This document shows positions 1 to 7,577 of a stretch of 14,575 nucleotides of DNA, piece by piece. Below the pieces are notes generated by a model. That model did not search any database and had not been told where the DNA came from. It worked only from the letters and a program-made list of their open reading frames with translations. The position numbers and the translations under genes were made by a program. Position 1 is the first letter of the stretch; every line of letters begins with the position of its first letter. The stretch is from Spirochaetales bacterium (GTDB lineage Bacteria > Spirochaetota > Spirochaetia > DSM-27196 > SLAA01), in the NCBI GenBank assembly GCA_007126415.1, contig SLBH01000012.1, positions 1-14,575 of the forward strand. Direction: 5' to 3'.

Positions 1-2207
1 CCACCTTTGACGTTAAACGAGAACCGCCCTGCTTGATAGCCACGCGAGCGAGCTTCCGGCAGCGACGCGAACAGCTCACGGATCGGAGTGTATAACCCCA
101 CGTAGGTGGCCGGATTAGAACGCGGCGTACGTCCGATCGGAGCTTGGTCGATACTGATTACTTTGTCGACGAGCTCAACGCCTTCGATCTCGTTGTACTC
201 GCCCTCGGGTTCGCTCCCGCGACCGAGTCGGTTGCAGAGCGCCGGATACAGAATATCGCCGAGAAGCGTCGACTTCCCGGAGCCCGAAACGCCGCTGATC
301 ACGGTAAAGGTGGACAGCGGGAAGCGGACCTCGATATCCTTGAGGTTGTGCTCGCGCGCACCGCGCAGCACGAGCGCGCCGCCGTTACCGGCGCGCCGCT
401 GCGGCCGACTCTCCGCCGACAGCTTGCCCGAGAGATAGCGGCCGGTGAGGCTCTCGGGGTGCTCGAGCAGCTCCTGAAGCGTGCCTTGCGCCACCACATG
501 ACCGCCGTGTATTCCGGCTCCAGGGCCGAGGTCCACGATGTAGTCGGCGCTGCGCAGAGTCTGTTCGTCGTGCTCAACCACGATCACCGTGTTTCCAAGA
601 TCGCGCAGCCCCTTGAGCGTATCGATCAGACGGGCGTTGTCGCGCTGGTGCAGCCCTATTGTCGGCTCGTCGAGAATGTACAGCACCCCAACCAAGGAAG
701 AGCCGATCTGGGTCGCGAGCCGGATTCGCTGCGCCTCGCCGCCGGAGAGCGTCGCGGCCTCACGATGTAGGTGCAGATACTCGAGCCCGACGTTGATCAT
801 GAAGCGCAAGCGGTCACGAATCTCTTTGATAAGCTGCTCGGCGATGACCTGCTCGGTCTCGCCGAACGGCATTGCATCGATCACGCGCGCCGCTTCTTGT
901 ACCGAGAGCGCCGAGAACTCATGGATGTTGTAGCCGTGCACCCGTACCGCGAGCGCCGCCGGCATTAGTCGCCGGCCGTTACAGGCCGGACAGCGCCTGC
1001 GCCGCATGAACTGCTCGAGCCAGTCTTTCACGCCCTGCGAAGAACTCTCGAAGTACCGCCGTTTGAGGTCGTTGAGAATGCCGCGAAACTGCGTCTGGTA
1101 CTCGAACCGTCCGGTGCCTTCACGGTTCACGATCGACATCTCGATCGTTTCTTCGCCCCCGTACAACAGTTCCTGCTTTGTGCGCTCCGGCAACTCCTGG
1201 AGCGGGGCGTCGAGCGAGAAGCCGTAATGCTTCGCGAGTGACTCGAAGCGACCCCTGTGCCAGGTAGAGCTCGGGCGGTACGGCAGCACCCCGCCCTCAT
1301 TGAACGACTTACTCCAATCGGGAATGATGAGCTCGGGCTCGAACTCGAGACTCATGCCGATACCCGAGCACTCGGCGCAGGCGCCGTGCGGATTGTTGAA
1401 CGAGAACATTCGAGGCTGAAGCTCAGGAATACTGAGTCCGCACCGCGGGCAGGAGTTCTTCATCGAGAAAAACTGCTCCACCGCGCCGTCGGGCTCGAGG
1501 CGCTGTACCACCACGAGCCCGTCGCTCACCTCGAGCGCGGTCTCTATCGAGTCGGCGATACGCTTACGCTGCTCGTCGCTGACCTTTACCCGGTCGATCA
1601 CGATCTCGATATCGTGCTTGCGGTTTTTGTCGAGCGCAATCTCGTCGTCGAGTAACTGCGTCTCGCCGTCAACGCGGACGCGCGCGAAGCCCGCCTTTCG
1701 GGCATCATCGAGCACCTTGGCGTGCTCGCCTTTCTTGCCCCGCACTACCGGCGCAAGCACCACCGCGCGCGTACCGTCCGGAAACGCCGCGACGGTGTCG
1801 ATGATCTGGTCTACCGACTGCTCCTGAATCTCCACGCCGCAACTCGGGCAGTGGGGTATGCCGATGCGAGCGAACAACAACCGCAGGTAGTCATAAATCT
1901 CGGTAACGGTACCGACCGTTGAACGCGGATTTCGCTGAGTTGTGCGTTGCTCGATCGCGATCGCGGGAGAGAGGCCTTCAATATAATCGAGATCGGGCTT
2001 GTCTAAACGCCCGAGAAACTGCCGCGCATACGCCGATAACGACTCGACGTAGCGCCGCTGCCCTTCGGCAAACACCGTATCGAACGCCAGCGAGGACTTT
2101 CCCGATCCTGAGAGGCCCGAGATCACCACAAGCGCGTCCCGCGGGAGCGTTACATCGATATTCTTGAGATTATGCTCGCGGGCACCCTTGATGACGATGG
2201 AGTTCAT
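1..2207 (-). CDS. uvrA: UvrA, excinuclease ABC subunit A (3' end cut off by window edge)
   Basis: This is the damage-sensing ATPase of nucleotide excision repair; UvrA dimers find bulky DNA lesions and load UvrB. The frame is open from an ATG at 2207 to the window edge, giving residues 1-735 of a usual length near 940. The first Walker A is GLSGSGKSS (31-39). A zinc module has CPRC at 253-256 and CAEC at 277-280. The ABC signature LSGGEAQR is at 487-494, followed by a Walker B of the form ILDEPT near 510. The second Walker A is GVSGSGKST (639-647). These positions match those I recall for E. coli UvrA almost exactly. The second zinc module and second signature lie beyond the edge. No good Shine-Dalgarno precedes the ATG, and the TPR gene ends 34 bp upstream, so uvrA is probably the second gene of a two-gene transcript. 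I checked the frame codon by codon over nearly its whole length and saw no internal stop. Confidence 0.98.
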   Translation of the reverse strand, partial: MNSIVIKGAREHNLKNIDVTLPRDALVVISGLSGSGKSSLAFDTVFAEGQRRYVESLSAYARQFLGRLDKPDLDYIEGLSPAIAIEQRTTQRNPRSTVGTVTEIYDYLRLLFARIGIPHCPSCGVEIQEQSVDQIIDTVAAFPDGTRAVVLAPVVRGKKGEHAKVLDDARKAGFARVRVDGETQLLDDEIALDKNRKHDIEIVIDRVKVSDEQRKRIADSIETALEVSDGLVVVQRLEPDGAVEQFFSMKNSCPRCGLSIPELQPRMFSFNNPHGACAECSGIGMSLEFEPELIIPDWSKSFNEGGVLPYRPSSTWHRGRFESLAKHYGFSLDAPLQELPERTKQELLYGGEETIEMSIVNREGTGRFEYQTQFRGILNDLKRRYFESSSQGVKDWLEQFMRRRRCPACNGRRLMPAALAVRVHGYNIHEFSALSVQEAARVIDAMPFGETEQVIAEQLIKEIRDRLRFMINVGLEYLHLHREAATLSGGEAQRIRLATQIGSSLVGVLYILDEPTIGLHQRDNARLIDTLKGLRDLGNTVIVVEHDEQTLRSADYIVDLGPGAGIHGGHVVAQGTLQELLEHPESLTGRYLSGKLSAESRPQRRAGNGGALVLRGAREHNLKDIEVRFPLSTFTVISGVSGSGKSTLLGDILYPALCNRLGRGSEPEGEYNEIEGVELVDKVISIDQAPIGRTPRSNPATYVGLYTPIRELFASLPEARSRGYQAGRFSFNVKG

Positions 2208-2241
2208 GACCGATTACGGCGCCACAGTAATCGATTCAACG

Positions 2242-3153
2242 CTAATAATCAATCAGCGGTTCGAGCGTGGGGTCCGCCACCTGCTCCGCGGCGCGCCGCG
2301 CCCAGTCGCCGGCGGCTTCGCGTTCCGACACGGTTTCCCATATAACGCGGGCAGTGCTGAGCGACGGGTCGTCTCCGTAGAGAGCCGATCCGAGATAGTA
2401 CATCATGCGATAGAGCCCCGTCTCACCGAGGTATTCACGCGTTTCGCGGCGCTGCTCAACGCGATCGAGCAACGCGCTCACGCTCGAGAACTCGTAGCGC
2501 GGGTCACGCTCGAGCTCTATCTCGATCAACTCCGAGAGAACCTTGATGGCGGCAAACAGCAGGTGTTCCACTGCACGCCCGTAGTTGCCGGTGCGCAGGT
2601 AATGCTCACCCAGCAGCGCGTGTGCTTTCCGCGCAAAGTCGTCCGGTTGACGGTACAGCACCAACAGACGATCGAGCCCTTCTTCGCGGACAACGCGTCT
2701 GTACCCTTCGCGCTCGCTTGAGTACTCGTCGTCGCGATACCGTTCATCGCGCTCCACGATCTCGCGCAACGCGAGCTCGTACGCGCGTGGATTCTCGAGC
2801 AGCTCGTACACCTCGGCAAGCCGGTACCACAGCGAGAACTCGTCTTCCGGAACCGCGAGCGCGCCGCGCTGACGAATTGCGCGCTGAAACTGTCGCTCGG
2901 CGAGCCCAAGCGAGCCTTCAACCAGGTATACCTCGCCGATAGCCGCCTCGGCCTCGGGATACGGCCCGCCGCGCTCTATTGCACCGCGGAACATCCGCAC
3001 CGCTTCCCCGAACTCACCGGCTCGAAAAGCCTGCCGGCCTCGTTCGTACGCCACCCACGCCGGCTCGCCCTGCGCCGCAGCCGCCGTCGCGGCTCCGCAG
3101 AGCACCGCCAAGACGCAGACAAGAGTAATCGCGGTTCGCCTTCGCCTCACCAC
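2242..3153 (-). CDS. Exported TPR-repeat protein, function unknown
   Basis: This 303-residue protein belongs to no named family I recognise. Residues 1-27 look like a Sec signal peptide: four arginines, a hydrophobic core, and a likely signal-peptidase I site in the run of alanines before QGEP. The mature part begins with helices in the TPR pattern, about 33-96, with AYERGRQAFRAGEFGEAV followed by a second unit ending LAERQFQRAI. A further TPR-like pair is near 178-205 (ALLGEHYLRTGNYGRAVEHL). It is therefore probably a periplasmic helical scaffold or adaptor. The start is a GTG at 3153, 8 bp after GAGGTG. A second GTG follows directly and could also serve. The gene lies just after the V-ATPase terminator, so it has its own transcription start, and uvrA follows 34 bp downstream. 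Nothing in the sequence ties it to either ATP synthesis or DNA repair. Confidence 0.8.
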   Translation of the reverse strand: MVRRRRTAITLVCVLAVLCGAATAAAAQGEPAWVAYERGRQAFRAGEFGEAVRMFRGAIERGGPYPEAEAAIGEVYLVEGSLGLAERQFQRAIRQRGALAVPEDEFSLWYRLAEVYELLENPRAYELALREIVERDERYRDDEYSSEREGYRRVVREEGLDRLLVLYRQPDDFARKAHALLGEHYLRTGNYGRAVEHLLFAAIKVLSELIEIELERDPRYEFSSVSALLDRVEQRRETREYLGETGLYRMMYYLGSALYGDDPSLSTARVIWETVSEREAAGDWARRAAEQVADPTLEPLIDY

Positions 3154-3172
3154 TCGCGTTTCACCTCGTTGT

Positions 3173-3189
3173 TATTGTCGGAAACAATA
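3173..3189. repeat. 6-5-6 inverted repeat in the TPR gene leader
   Basis: TATTGT and ACAATA flank a 5-base spacer, forming a perfect 6-bp dyad 20 bases upstream of the GTG start of the TPR gene and just before its Shine-Dalgarno. It could be an operator or a small hairpin in the mRNA leader. A dyad of this size can occur by chance, so the functional claim is weak. Confidence 0.35.
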
Positions 3190-3236
3190 CCGCCCATACT
3201 GAGCCGAGGAGATGTCGTAGCACTGCTTCGACCACC

Positions 3237-3281
3237 AAAAAAAAGCCGGTGCGGGTGGACGCCGTCGCCCCCTGCACCGGC
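3237..3281 (-). terminator. Intrinsic terminator of the V-ATPase operon
   Basis: On the minus strand GCCGGTGC (3274-3281) pairs perfectly with GCACCGGC (3245-3252) and is followed at once by eight U residues (3237-3244). The 21-base loop can pair further (GGG with CCC and GAC with GTC), extending the stem. It begins 30 bp after the atpK stop codon and separates the ATPase operon from the TPR-uvrA unit. Confidence 0.9.
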
Positions 3282-3311
3282 CCATATCTCAGTGCGATTC
3301 GGCTCTTACCG

Positions 3312-3746
3312 TTACAGCAGGCCGAGCAAGAACACCATCACGAACAGCGCCACGGTCTCGACAATACCGAGAACCATGATGTAGTTACCGAAGCCCTTAC
3401 CGGTCTCAGCCAACGCGTCCGAGGCCGCGGCCCCCGCGCGTCCCTGAAAGTAGGCCGAGAAGCCCATCGCGATACCACCGAACACACCGGCACCGAGGAT
3501 GAGACCGGACTCAACCCCCGCTTCCATTGCCGGCACCAAGCCGGTGTTCATGAGAATTAGTCCGTAGATGGTCTGCGTCAACGGCGCACCGACAAACGCA
3601 ACCAACATGAACGGAGCTTGCCTATTCTGAACAAAGCACTTCTTCCAAGCGCCGACCGCAGCCAGTCCTGCCGTACCGGTCCCAGCAGCCGACCCCATCG
3701 CCGCAAACGCCAGTGCCGCGCCGACACCGATCAAGCCGTAATCCAT
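3312..3746 (-). CDS. atpK: V-type ATPase subunit K (rotor-ring proteolipid)
   Basis: This is the membrane rotor subunit of the V-type ATPase, carrying ions across the membrane against subunit I. It has 144 residues and four hydrophobic helices, the fused double-hairpin form of about 16 kDa. The first hairpin carries PLTQ (55-58) where proton-coupled 8-kDa subunits would have a carboxylate. The second has Q101 in YFQGRAG and the ion-binding glutamate E130 in GIVETVAL. T57, Q58, Q101 and E130 line up with T64, Q65, Q110 and E139 of Enterococcus hirae NtpK, which bind sodium; that comparison is from memory. There is one carboxylate per four helices. The ATG at 3746 is 2 bp after the atpI stop, with AGGAG and AGGAAGAG upstream. 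It is the last gene of the operon and is followed by an intrinsic terminator. Confidence 0.96.
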   Translation of the reverse strand: MDYGLIGVGAALAFAAMGSAAGTGTAGLAAVGAWKKCFVQNRQAPFMLVAFVGAPLTQTIYGLILMNTGLVPAMEAGVESGLILGAGVFGGIAMGFSAYFQGRAGAAASDALAETGKGFGNYIMVLGIVETVALFVMVFLLGLL

Positions 3747-3748
3747 TA

Positions 3749-5668
3749 CTACCTCTCCTCTCTTCCTAATGAGTCTCTTCCTAACGAGAACTGTTTTTGA
3801 AACGGTTTATACGGAAAGCCACTCCATTCCATACCCAAGTGACTTGAGAACTCCAGCATATTGAGCCGCACACCGTGCACAATCACCGCAAGCGCCGCCA
3901 TCAGCAGGTTTAGCGTGTGTCCAATGAACAGCACCACCACCGCCGCGAGCAGCCCCACTATGCCGCCGCCTATTCCGGCGCTTAGCTCGCCTGCCATGGT
4001 GTTGAACGCGTTGGCGATCTCCACCGTCGCGAGCCCAACGGCAAACAGACGGATGTACGAGATAATGTCTGAGAACGCGCTGATGCTGTCGAGCGCGTTT
4101 GTGAGGAAGTTCGCGAACCCTTTCGCAACCCCCACGAAGAACGACACGCCCGCCTCCTGCTGCGAGAACACGAACACCGCGGCTAAGCCGCCGGCGATCA
4201 TGTAGAGCGCGATATCGGGTACCGGAAAACGCGAGGCGTCTATTACCAACGCCAGCACCAGGTAGTACAGCCCGAGCACGATCGCGAGCCACCCAATCTC
4301 GGTGAAGGCGCGCACCTTTGAGGGCCCTTGCAGACCGCGCACAAAGTTCCAGAGATGCGCGATCGTCAACTGCACGGTACCCAGCACGAAACAGATCAGC
4401 TGCACGTTATCGGCGCTGGCCGGGTTCCAGGTGGAGATCGGCTCCACCACCATCGCCGAGAGCAGCGGAAGCTCCGAGAACGGCTCGTAGCCAAACCAGT
4501 TTCCGGTTAACGTGCCCCAAATCACGGTCGCAACGCTGAGCAGGATCAGCAGGATGTTGCCTTCCGAGACCTGGCCGTGCTTCCGTTTTCCCTTGCGCGC
4601 GAACACAAGCGATCCGGCGAGTACGATGAGACCGTACCCGGCGTCGCTCAGAATCATCGCAAAGAACACCGTGAAGAACATCAAGAACAGCATGCTGATA
4701 TCGAGCTCGCGATACCCCGGAACGGTTGCGAGCAGCTTGAAAACCGGCTGAATGATGCGCACCGGTTTGGGATTCTTCACGAGCGTGGGCACCGATTCGT
4801 CGGGTTGCGGATCGCGCACCATCAAGCCCCAGCCTTGTTCGGCCGCGAGCGACCGGAACGACGCCAGGTCGGGCTCCGGGATGAACCCGGTGATGTACGC
4901 GACTCCCGAGTCGGCCGCCATGCCGGCTCGCACGCGCTCGAACTCAAGGCGCTCACGCAGCGCGTCTTCTGCCTTTGCTAGTTCGTTATCGTAGGCTGCG
5001 ATCGCCCCGAGCTCACGGTCGATCGTCGCGATATCGACGCCGAGTTCCTCGCGCTGCAAGCGAAGCGCGCTTGTCCCGAGTTCCGGGAGCGACAGCGGCT
5101 CGAGATCGGGCTGCCCTTCGAGGCTGAAACTCACCACTACCGCACGCACCGAGCCCTTTGCGCGCGCGATCGCCGCTTTGTACGGCGCATCGATCGCGTC
5201 GAACTCCTCGGGCGTCAGCTGATACAGCCTTACGTAGATGCCGTGTTGCTCGAGCCGGCGGATCTCTTCGGCTTCTACCTCGCCCCACGGCTCGAGCCGC
5301 GCGAGCTCGCGGTCTATTTTATCGCGCTGTTCGCGCAGTTCGCGTCTCCGCTCGCCCCGGGTAACAAGCAACTGAGCCTGCTCCATCGCCGCATCGCCGC
5401 CGGTGTCGGCCGCGAGCCGCTCCGCGATCTGCTTCGCCTCGCTCGACTCAGCCGCCGCGAGCTGATCCTCGGAGCGTTCGTCCTCCGGCGGCAAGAGTGC
5501 GCGCGCACGCTCGAGCGTGCTCAAGCGCTCTTCGAGCGTAGCAAGCTCCTCGGACTGCGCCGCGTCCACCTCGAGGTGCAACACTCCGGCCTCGCGCATG
5601 CGTTCAACCGCAGCTTGACGGTCGGACTCGAGAACCACGACCGAAAGCTTCTTCATTGGAACAATCAT
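3749..5668 (-). CDS. atpI: V-type ATPase subunit I (membrane stator, a-like subunit)
   Basis: This is the large stator subunit that forms the ion half-channels next to the K ring and holds the peripheral stalk. It has 639 residues, a usual length. The N-terminal half (about 1-310) is cytoplasmic and rich in charged, coiled-coil segments; it opens with the family pattern MKKLSVVVLESDR. From about 322 there are seven or eight membrane helices. R540 in SYIRLFAVGLA matches the essential arginine of a-type subunits, and R601 in HGVRLNMLEF matches the second conserved arginine. The tail GFPYKPF is also typical. The last 12 residues contain a duplicated pentamer, SLGRD-SLGRE, from a 15-bp tandem repeat in the DNA. 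The ATG at 5668 lies 4 bp after the atpD stop, and AAAGGTG inside the atpD end serves as ribosome binding site. M5 is a less likely start. Confidence 0.96.
   Translation of the reverse strand: MIVPMKKLSVVVLESDRQAAVERMREAGVLHLEVDAAQSEELATLEERLSTLERARALLPPEDERSEDQLAAAESSEAKQIAERLAADTGGDAAMEQAQLLVTRGERRRELREQRDKIDRELARLEPWGEVEAEEIRRLEQHGIYVRLYQLTPEEFDAIDAPYKAAIARAKGSVRAVVVSFSLEGQPDLEPLSLPELGTSALRLQREELGVDIATIDRELGAIAAYDNELAKAEDALRERLEFERVRAGMAADSGVAYITGFIPEPDLASFRSLAAEQGWGLMVRDPQPDESVPTLVKNPKPVRIIQPVFKLLATVPGYRELDISMLFLMFFTVFFAMILSDAGYGLIVLAGSLVFARKGKRKHGQVSEGNILLILLSVATVIWGTLTGNWFGYEPFSELPLLSAMVVEPISTWNPASADNVQLICFVLGTVQLTIAHLWNFVRGLQGPSKVRAFTEIGWLAIVLGLYYLVLALVIDASRFPVPDIALYMIAGGLAAVFVFSQQEAGVSFFVGVAKGFANFLTNALDSISAFSDIISYIRLFAVGLATVEIANAFNTMAGELSAGIGGGIVGLLAAVVVLFIGHTLNLLMAALAVIVHGVRLNMLEFSSHLGMEWSGFPYKPFQKQFSLGRDSLGREER
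3759..3788. repeat. 15-bp tandem duplication at the atpI 3' end
   Basis: Two adjacent 15-base units (3759-3773 and 3774-3788) are identical at 14 of 15 positions. On the plus strand they read TCTCTTCCTAATGAG and TCTCTTCCTAACGAG. They encode the doubled pentamer SLGRD/SLGRE in the AtpI tail. They also place two AGGAAGAG purine tracts upstream of the atpK start, so the repeat lies in both a coding end and a translation-initiation region. Confidence 0.9.
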
Positions 5669-5672
5669 TCGG

Positions 5673-6266
5673 TTACACCTTTTCCAACTTGTTCTTCGAG
5701 ATCTTGCCTCTCACAACCGCCGCGGTCTGTTGGTCACCGAGATAGATCTGAATCATCCGGATATTCTCCTTGGCCTCGGGGATCTTGACTTTCTCGAAGA
5801 GGTTAACCCGCTGCGTCGTGATGCGTAGCTCCTGCTCCAAGAGCCGTTGTTGCTCGCGCAAGACCTGTATCTCGGCATCAAACGCCAAAAGCTCCTTCAA
5901 GCGCTTTATCGCGGTATCGACCCACAGCGGATAGGCATACAGGTCGTAGGGCAGCTCCTTGAACACAATGCGGTTGAAGACCGGGATATCGATACCGGCG
6001 ATATTGCCGGTGTCGGTTTCAAGACTGTCTACCTCTACGAGCTCGTGAATATCGAGATCTTCGCCGAAGACCTCAACCCACTGCATCATGTCGTTATAGA
6101 GCTTCTCGCGCTCGGCCGATTTGCGTCGCTCCTCGGCCTCTACCTGACGGATAACCATCTGCAGCTGTTGCTTCTTCAGCTGCAACGTCGGCAGATAGCG
6201 CTGAAAGCGCTTGAGCATATCCTTCTGGCGCTTGAGCTCGTTTTTCGTGAGCTTTACCTTCGCCAT
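5673..6266 (-). CDS. atpD: V-type ATPase subunit D (central rotor shaft)
   Basis: Subunit D is the coiled-coil axle that turns inside the A3B3 head and links it to the membrane ring. The protein has 197 residues, close to the family's usual 200-220. It has long amphipathic helices at both ends. The C-terminal block holds the family hallmark TTQRVNLFEKVKIPEAKENI, then IYLGDQQTAAVVRGKISKNK. The middle (about 65-125) is the shorter, less conserved hairpin segment. The ATG at 6266 is 3 bp after the atpB stop, with a tandem AGGAGGAG ribosome binding site inside the end of atpB. In other V/A-ATPases D binds subunit F, but no F gene is seen here. Confidence 0.95.
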   Translation of the reverse strand: MAKVKLTKNELKRQKDMLKRFQRYLPTLQLKKQQLQMVIRQVEAEERRKSAEREKLYNDMMQWVEVFGEDLDIHELVEVDSLETDTGNIAGIDIPVFNRIVFKELPYDLYAYPLWVDTAIKRLKELLAFDAEIQVLREQQRLLEQELRITTQRVNLFEKVKIPEAKENIRMIQIYLGDQQTAAVVRGKISKNKLEKV

Positions 6267-6269
6267 AGC

Positions 6270-7577
6270 TTATGCCGTCTCCTCCTGGCGCGGCCAGTAC
6301 TGTTTTAGCAGCTCGGTCCGTAGTCCTGTCTCGGAAGCCTCGAAGCAATCCGCGAGGATCTCCCAGCCGCGCTCGAGCGCTTCCTCCAGCGTAATGTTCA
6401 CCGAGAGGTCCATCATCTGCTCCTCGAACATCTCACCATACTTCAGCAGTTTGTTGTCCCAGTCGGCCATGCGGAAGCCCATCGATTTCTTCTCGAGCGA
6501 CTCTTTGTAGGCCGCGTAGAGCTTGATCATACCGTCCATCAGCGCACGGTGGTCGGGGCGGGTCTTGTCGTTAACGAGCTGCTTTAGGCGCGAGAGCGAG
6601 CCGAACGGCTCGATGCGCCCACCGCGCAGGTAGTACTGCCCCTCCGTGATGTACCCGGTGTTGTCCGGAACCGGATGGGTTACATCGTCGCCCGGCATGG
6701 TGGTAGCCGCAAGCGTCGTGATCGAACCGGCGCCCTCGAAGTCTACCGCCTTCTCGTAGCGTGCCGCGAGCTGGCTGTAGAGGTCGCCGGGATACCCACG
6801 GTTAGACGGAACCTGCTCCATCGTGATTGCGATCTCTTTCATGCTGTCGGCGAAGTTCGTCATGTCGGTGAGAAGCACGAGCACCTTCTTCCCCTTCAGC
6901 GCAAAGCGCTCGGCGACCGCGAGCGAGACGTCGGGCACCAAGAGGCTTTCTACGATGGGGTCGGAGGCGGTGTGCACAAAGAAGATGGTGCGGCTCATCG
7001 CGCCGCCTTCCTCGAGCGCGTCGCGGAAGAACAGGTAGTCGTCGTACTTGAGCCCGATACCGCCGAGGATGATCATATCTACCTCGGCCTGCATCGCGAT
7101 GCGTGCCAGCAACTGGTTGTACGGCTCACCCGAGACCGAGAAGATCGGCAACTTCTGGCTCTCGACCAAGGTATTGAAGAGATCGATCATCGGGATGTTG
7201 GTGCGGATCATGTTACGCGGAATAATACGCTTCGAGGGGTTAACAGACGGCCCGCCGATCTCGATCATGTTCTCTTCGAGCGCGGGGCCGTTATCGCGCG
7301 GGCGACCACTCCCGTCGAAGATACGGCCGAGCAGGTTATCCGAGAACGAGATCTGCATCGGATGGCCGAGGAAACGGACCTCGTCGCCGGTTGAGATACC
7401 ACGGCCGCCGGTGAAGACCTGCAGAGCCACCTGTTCCTCGGACAGCCGAATGACCTCCGCAAGCGACTCGCCGTGTCTGGAGCTCACGACCGCGAGTTCG
7501 CCGTAGCGCACCCCTGAGGCGGTAACGGTGATAACGTTACCGGATATCGCTTGAATTTTACTATACACCTTACGCAT
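6270..7577 (-). CDS. atpB: V-type ATPase subunit B (non-catalytic nucleotide-binding subunit)
   Basis: Subunit B alternates with A in the hexameric head and supplies residues to the catalytic sites at the A-B interfaces. It has 435 residues. The P-loop position (148-155, SVSGEPYN) lacks the GKT of a working Walker A, as expected for B. The block GSITTLAATTMPGDDVTHPVPD and GYITEGQ (284-314) is a strong family signature. R330 in GSLSRLKQL matches the arginine finger described for E. hirae B. The segment around 312-326 (GQYYLRGGRIEPFG) departs from the usual archaeal/Enterococcus sequence and fits the spirochaete-Chlamydia-Bacteroidetes type. The ATG at 7577 overlaps the atpA stop by 8 bp, with GGAG nine bases upstream, implying coupled translation that helps keep A and B equal. 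Confidence 0.97.
   Translation of the reverse strand: MRKVYSKIQAISGNVITVTASGVRYGELAVVSSRHGESLAEVIRLSEEQVALQVFTGGRGISTGDEVRFLGHPMQISFSDNLLGRIFDGSGRPRDNGPALEENMIEIGGPSVNPSKRIIPRNMIRTNIPMIDLFNTLVESQKLPIFSVSGEPYNQLLARIAMQAEVDMIILGGIGLKYDDYLFFRDALEEGGAMSRTIFFVHTASDPIVESLLVPDVSLAVAERFALKGKKVLVLLTDMTNFADSMKEIAITMEQVPSNRGYPGDLYSQLAARYEKAVDFEGAGSITTLAATTMPGDDVTHPVPDNTGYITEGQYYLRGGRIEPFGSLSRLKQLVNDKTRPDHRALMDGMIKLYAAYKESLEKKSMGFRMADWDNKLLKYGEMFEEQMMDLSVNITLEEALERGWEILADCFEASETGLRTELLKQYWPRQEETA

Noticed and set aside
144..770. A 208-codon plus-strand frame opposite uvrA
   Set aside because: Shadow of uvrA; the minus-strand frame has the Walker A and ABC signature motifs in register.
462..2799. High density of CTCGAG hexamers (nine found in the first 3 kb, about one expected)
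   Set aside because: All six in uvrA and two of three in the TPR gene fall in phase as CTC-GAG, Leu-Glu, so preferred codons explain them better than a DNA signal.
6675..7394. A 239-codon plus-strand frame opposite atpB
   Set aside because: Antisense to a highly conserved gene, with no ribosome binding site or domain pattern.
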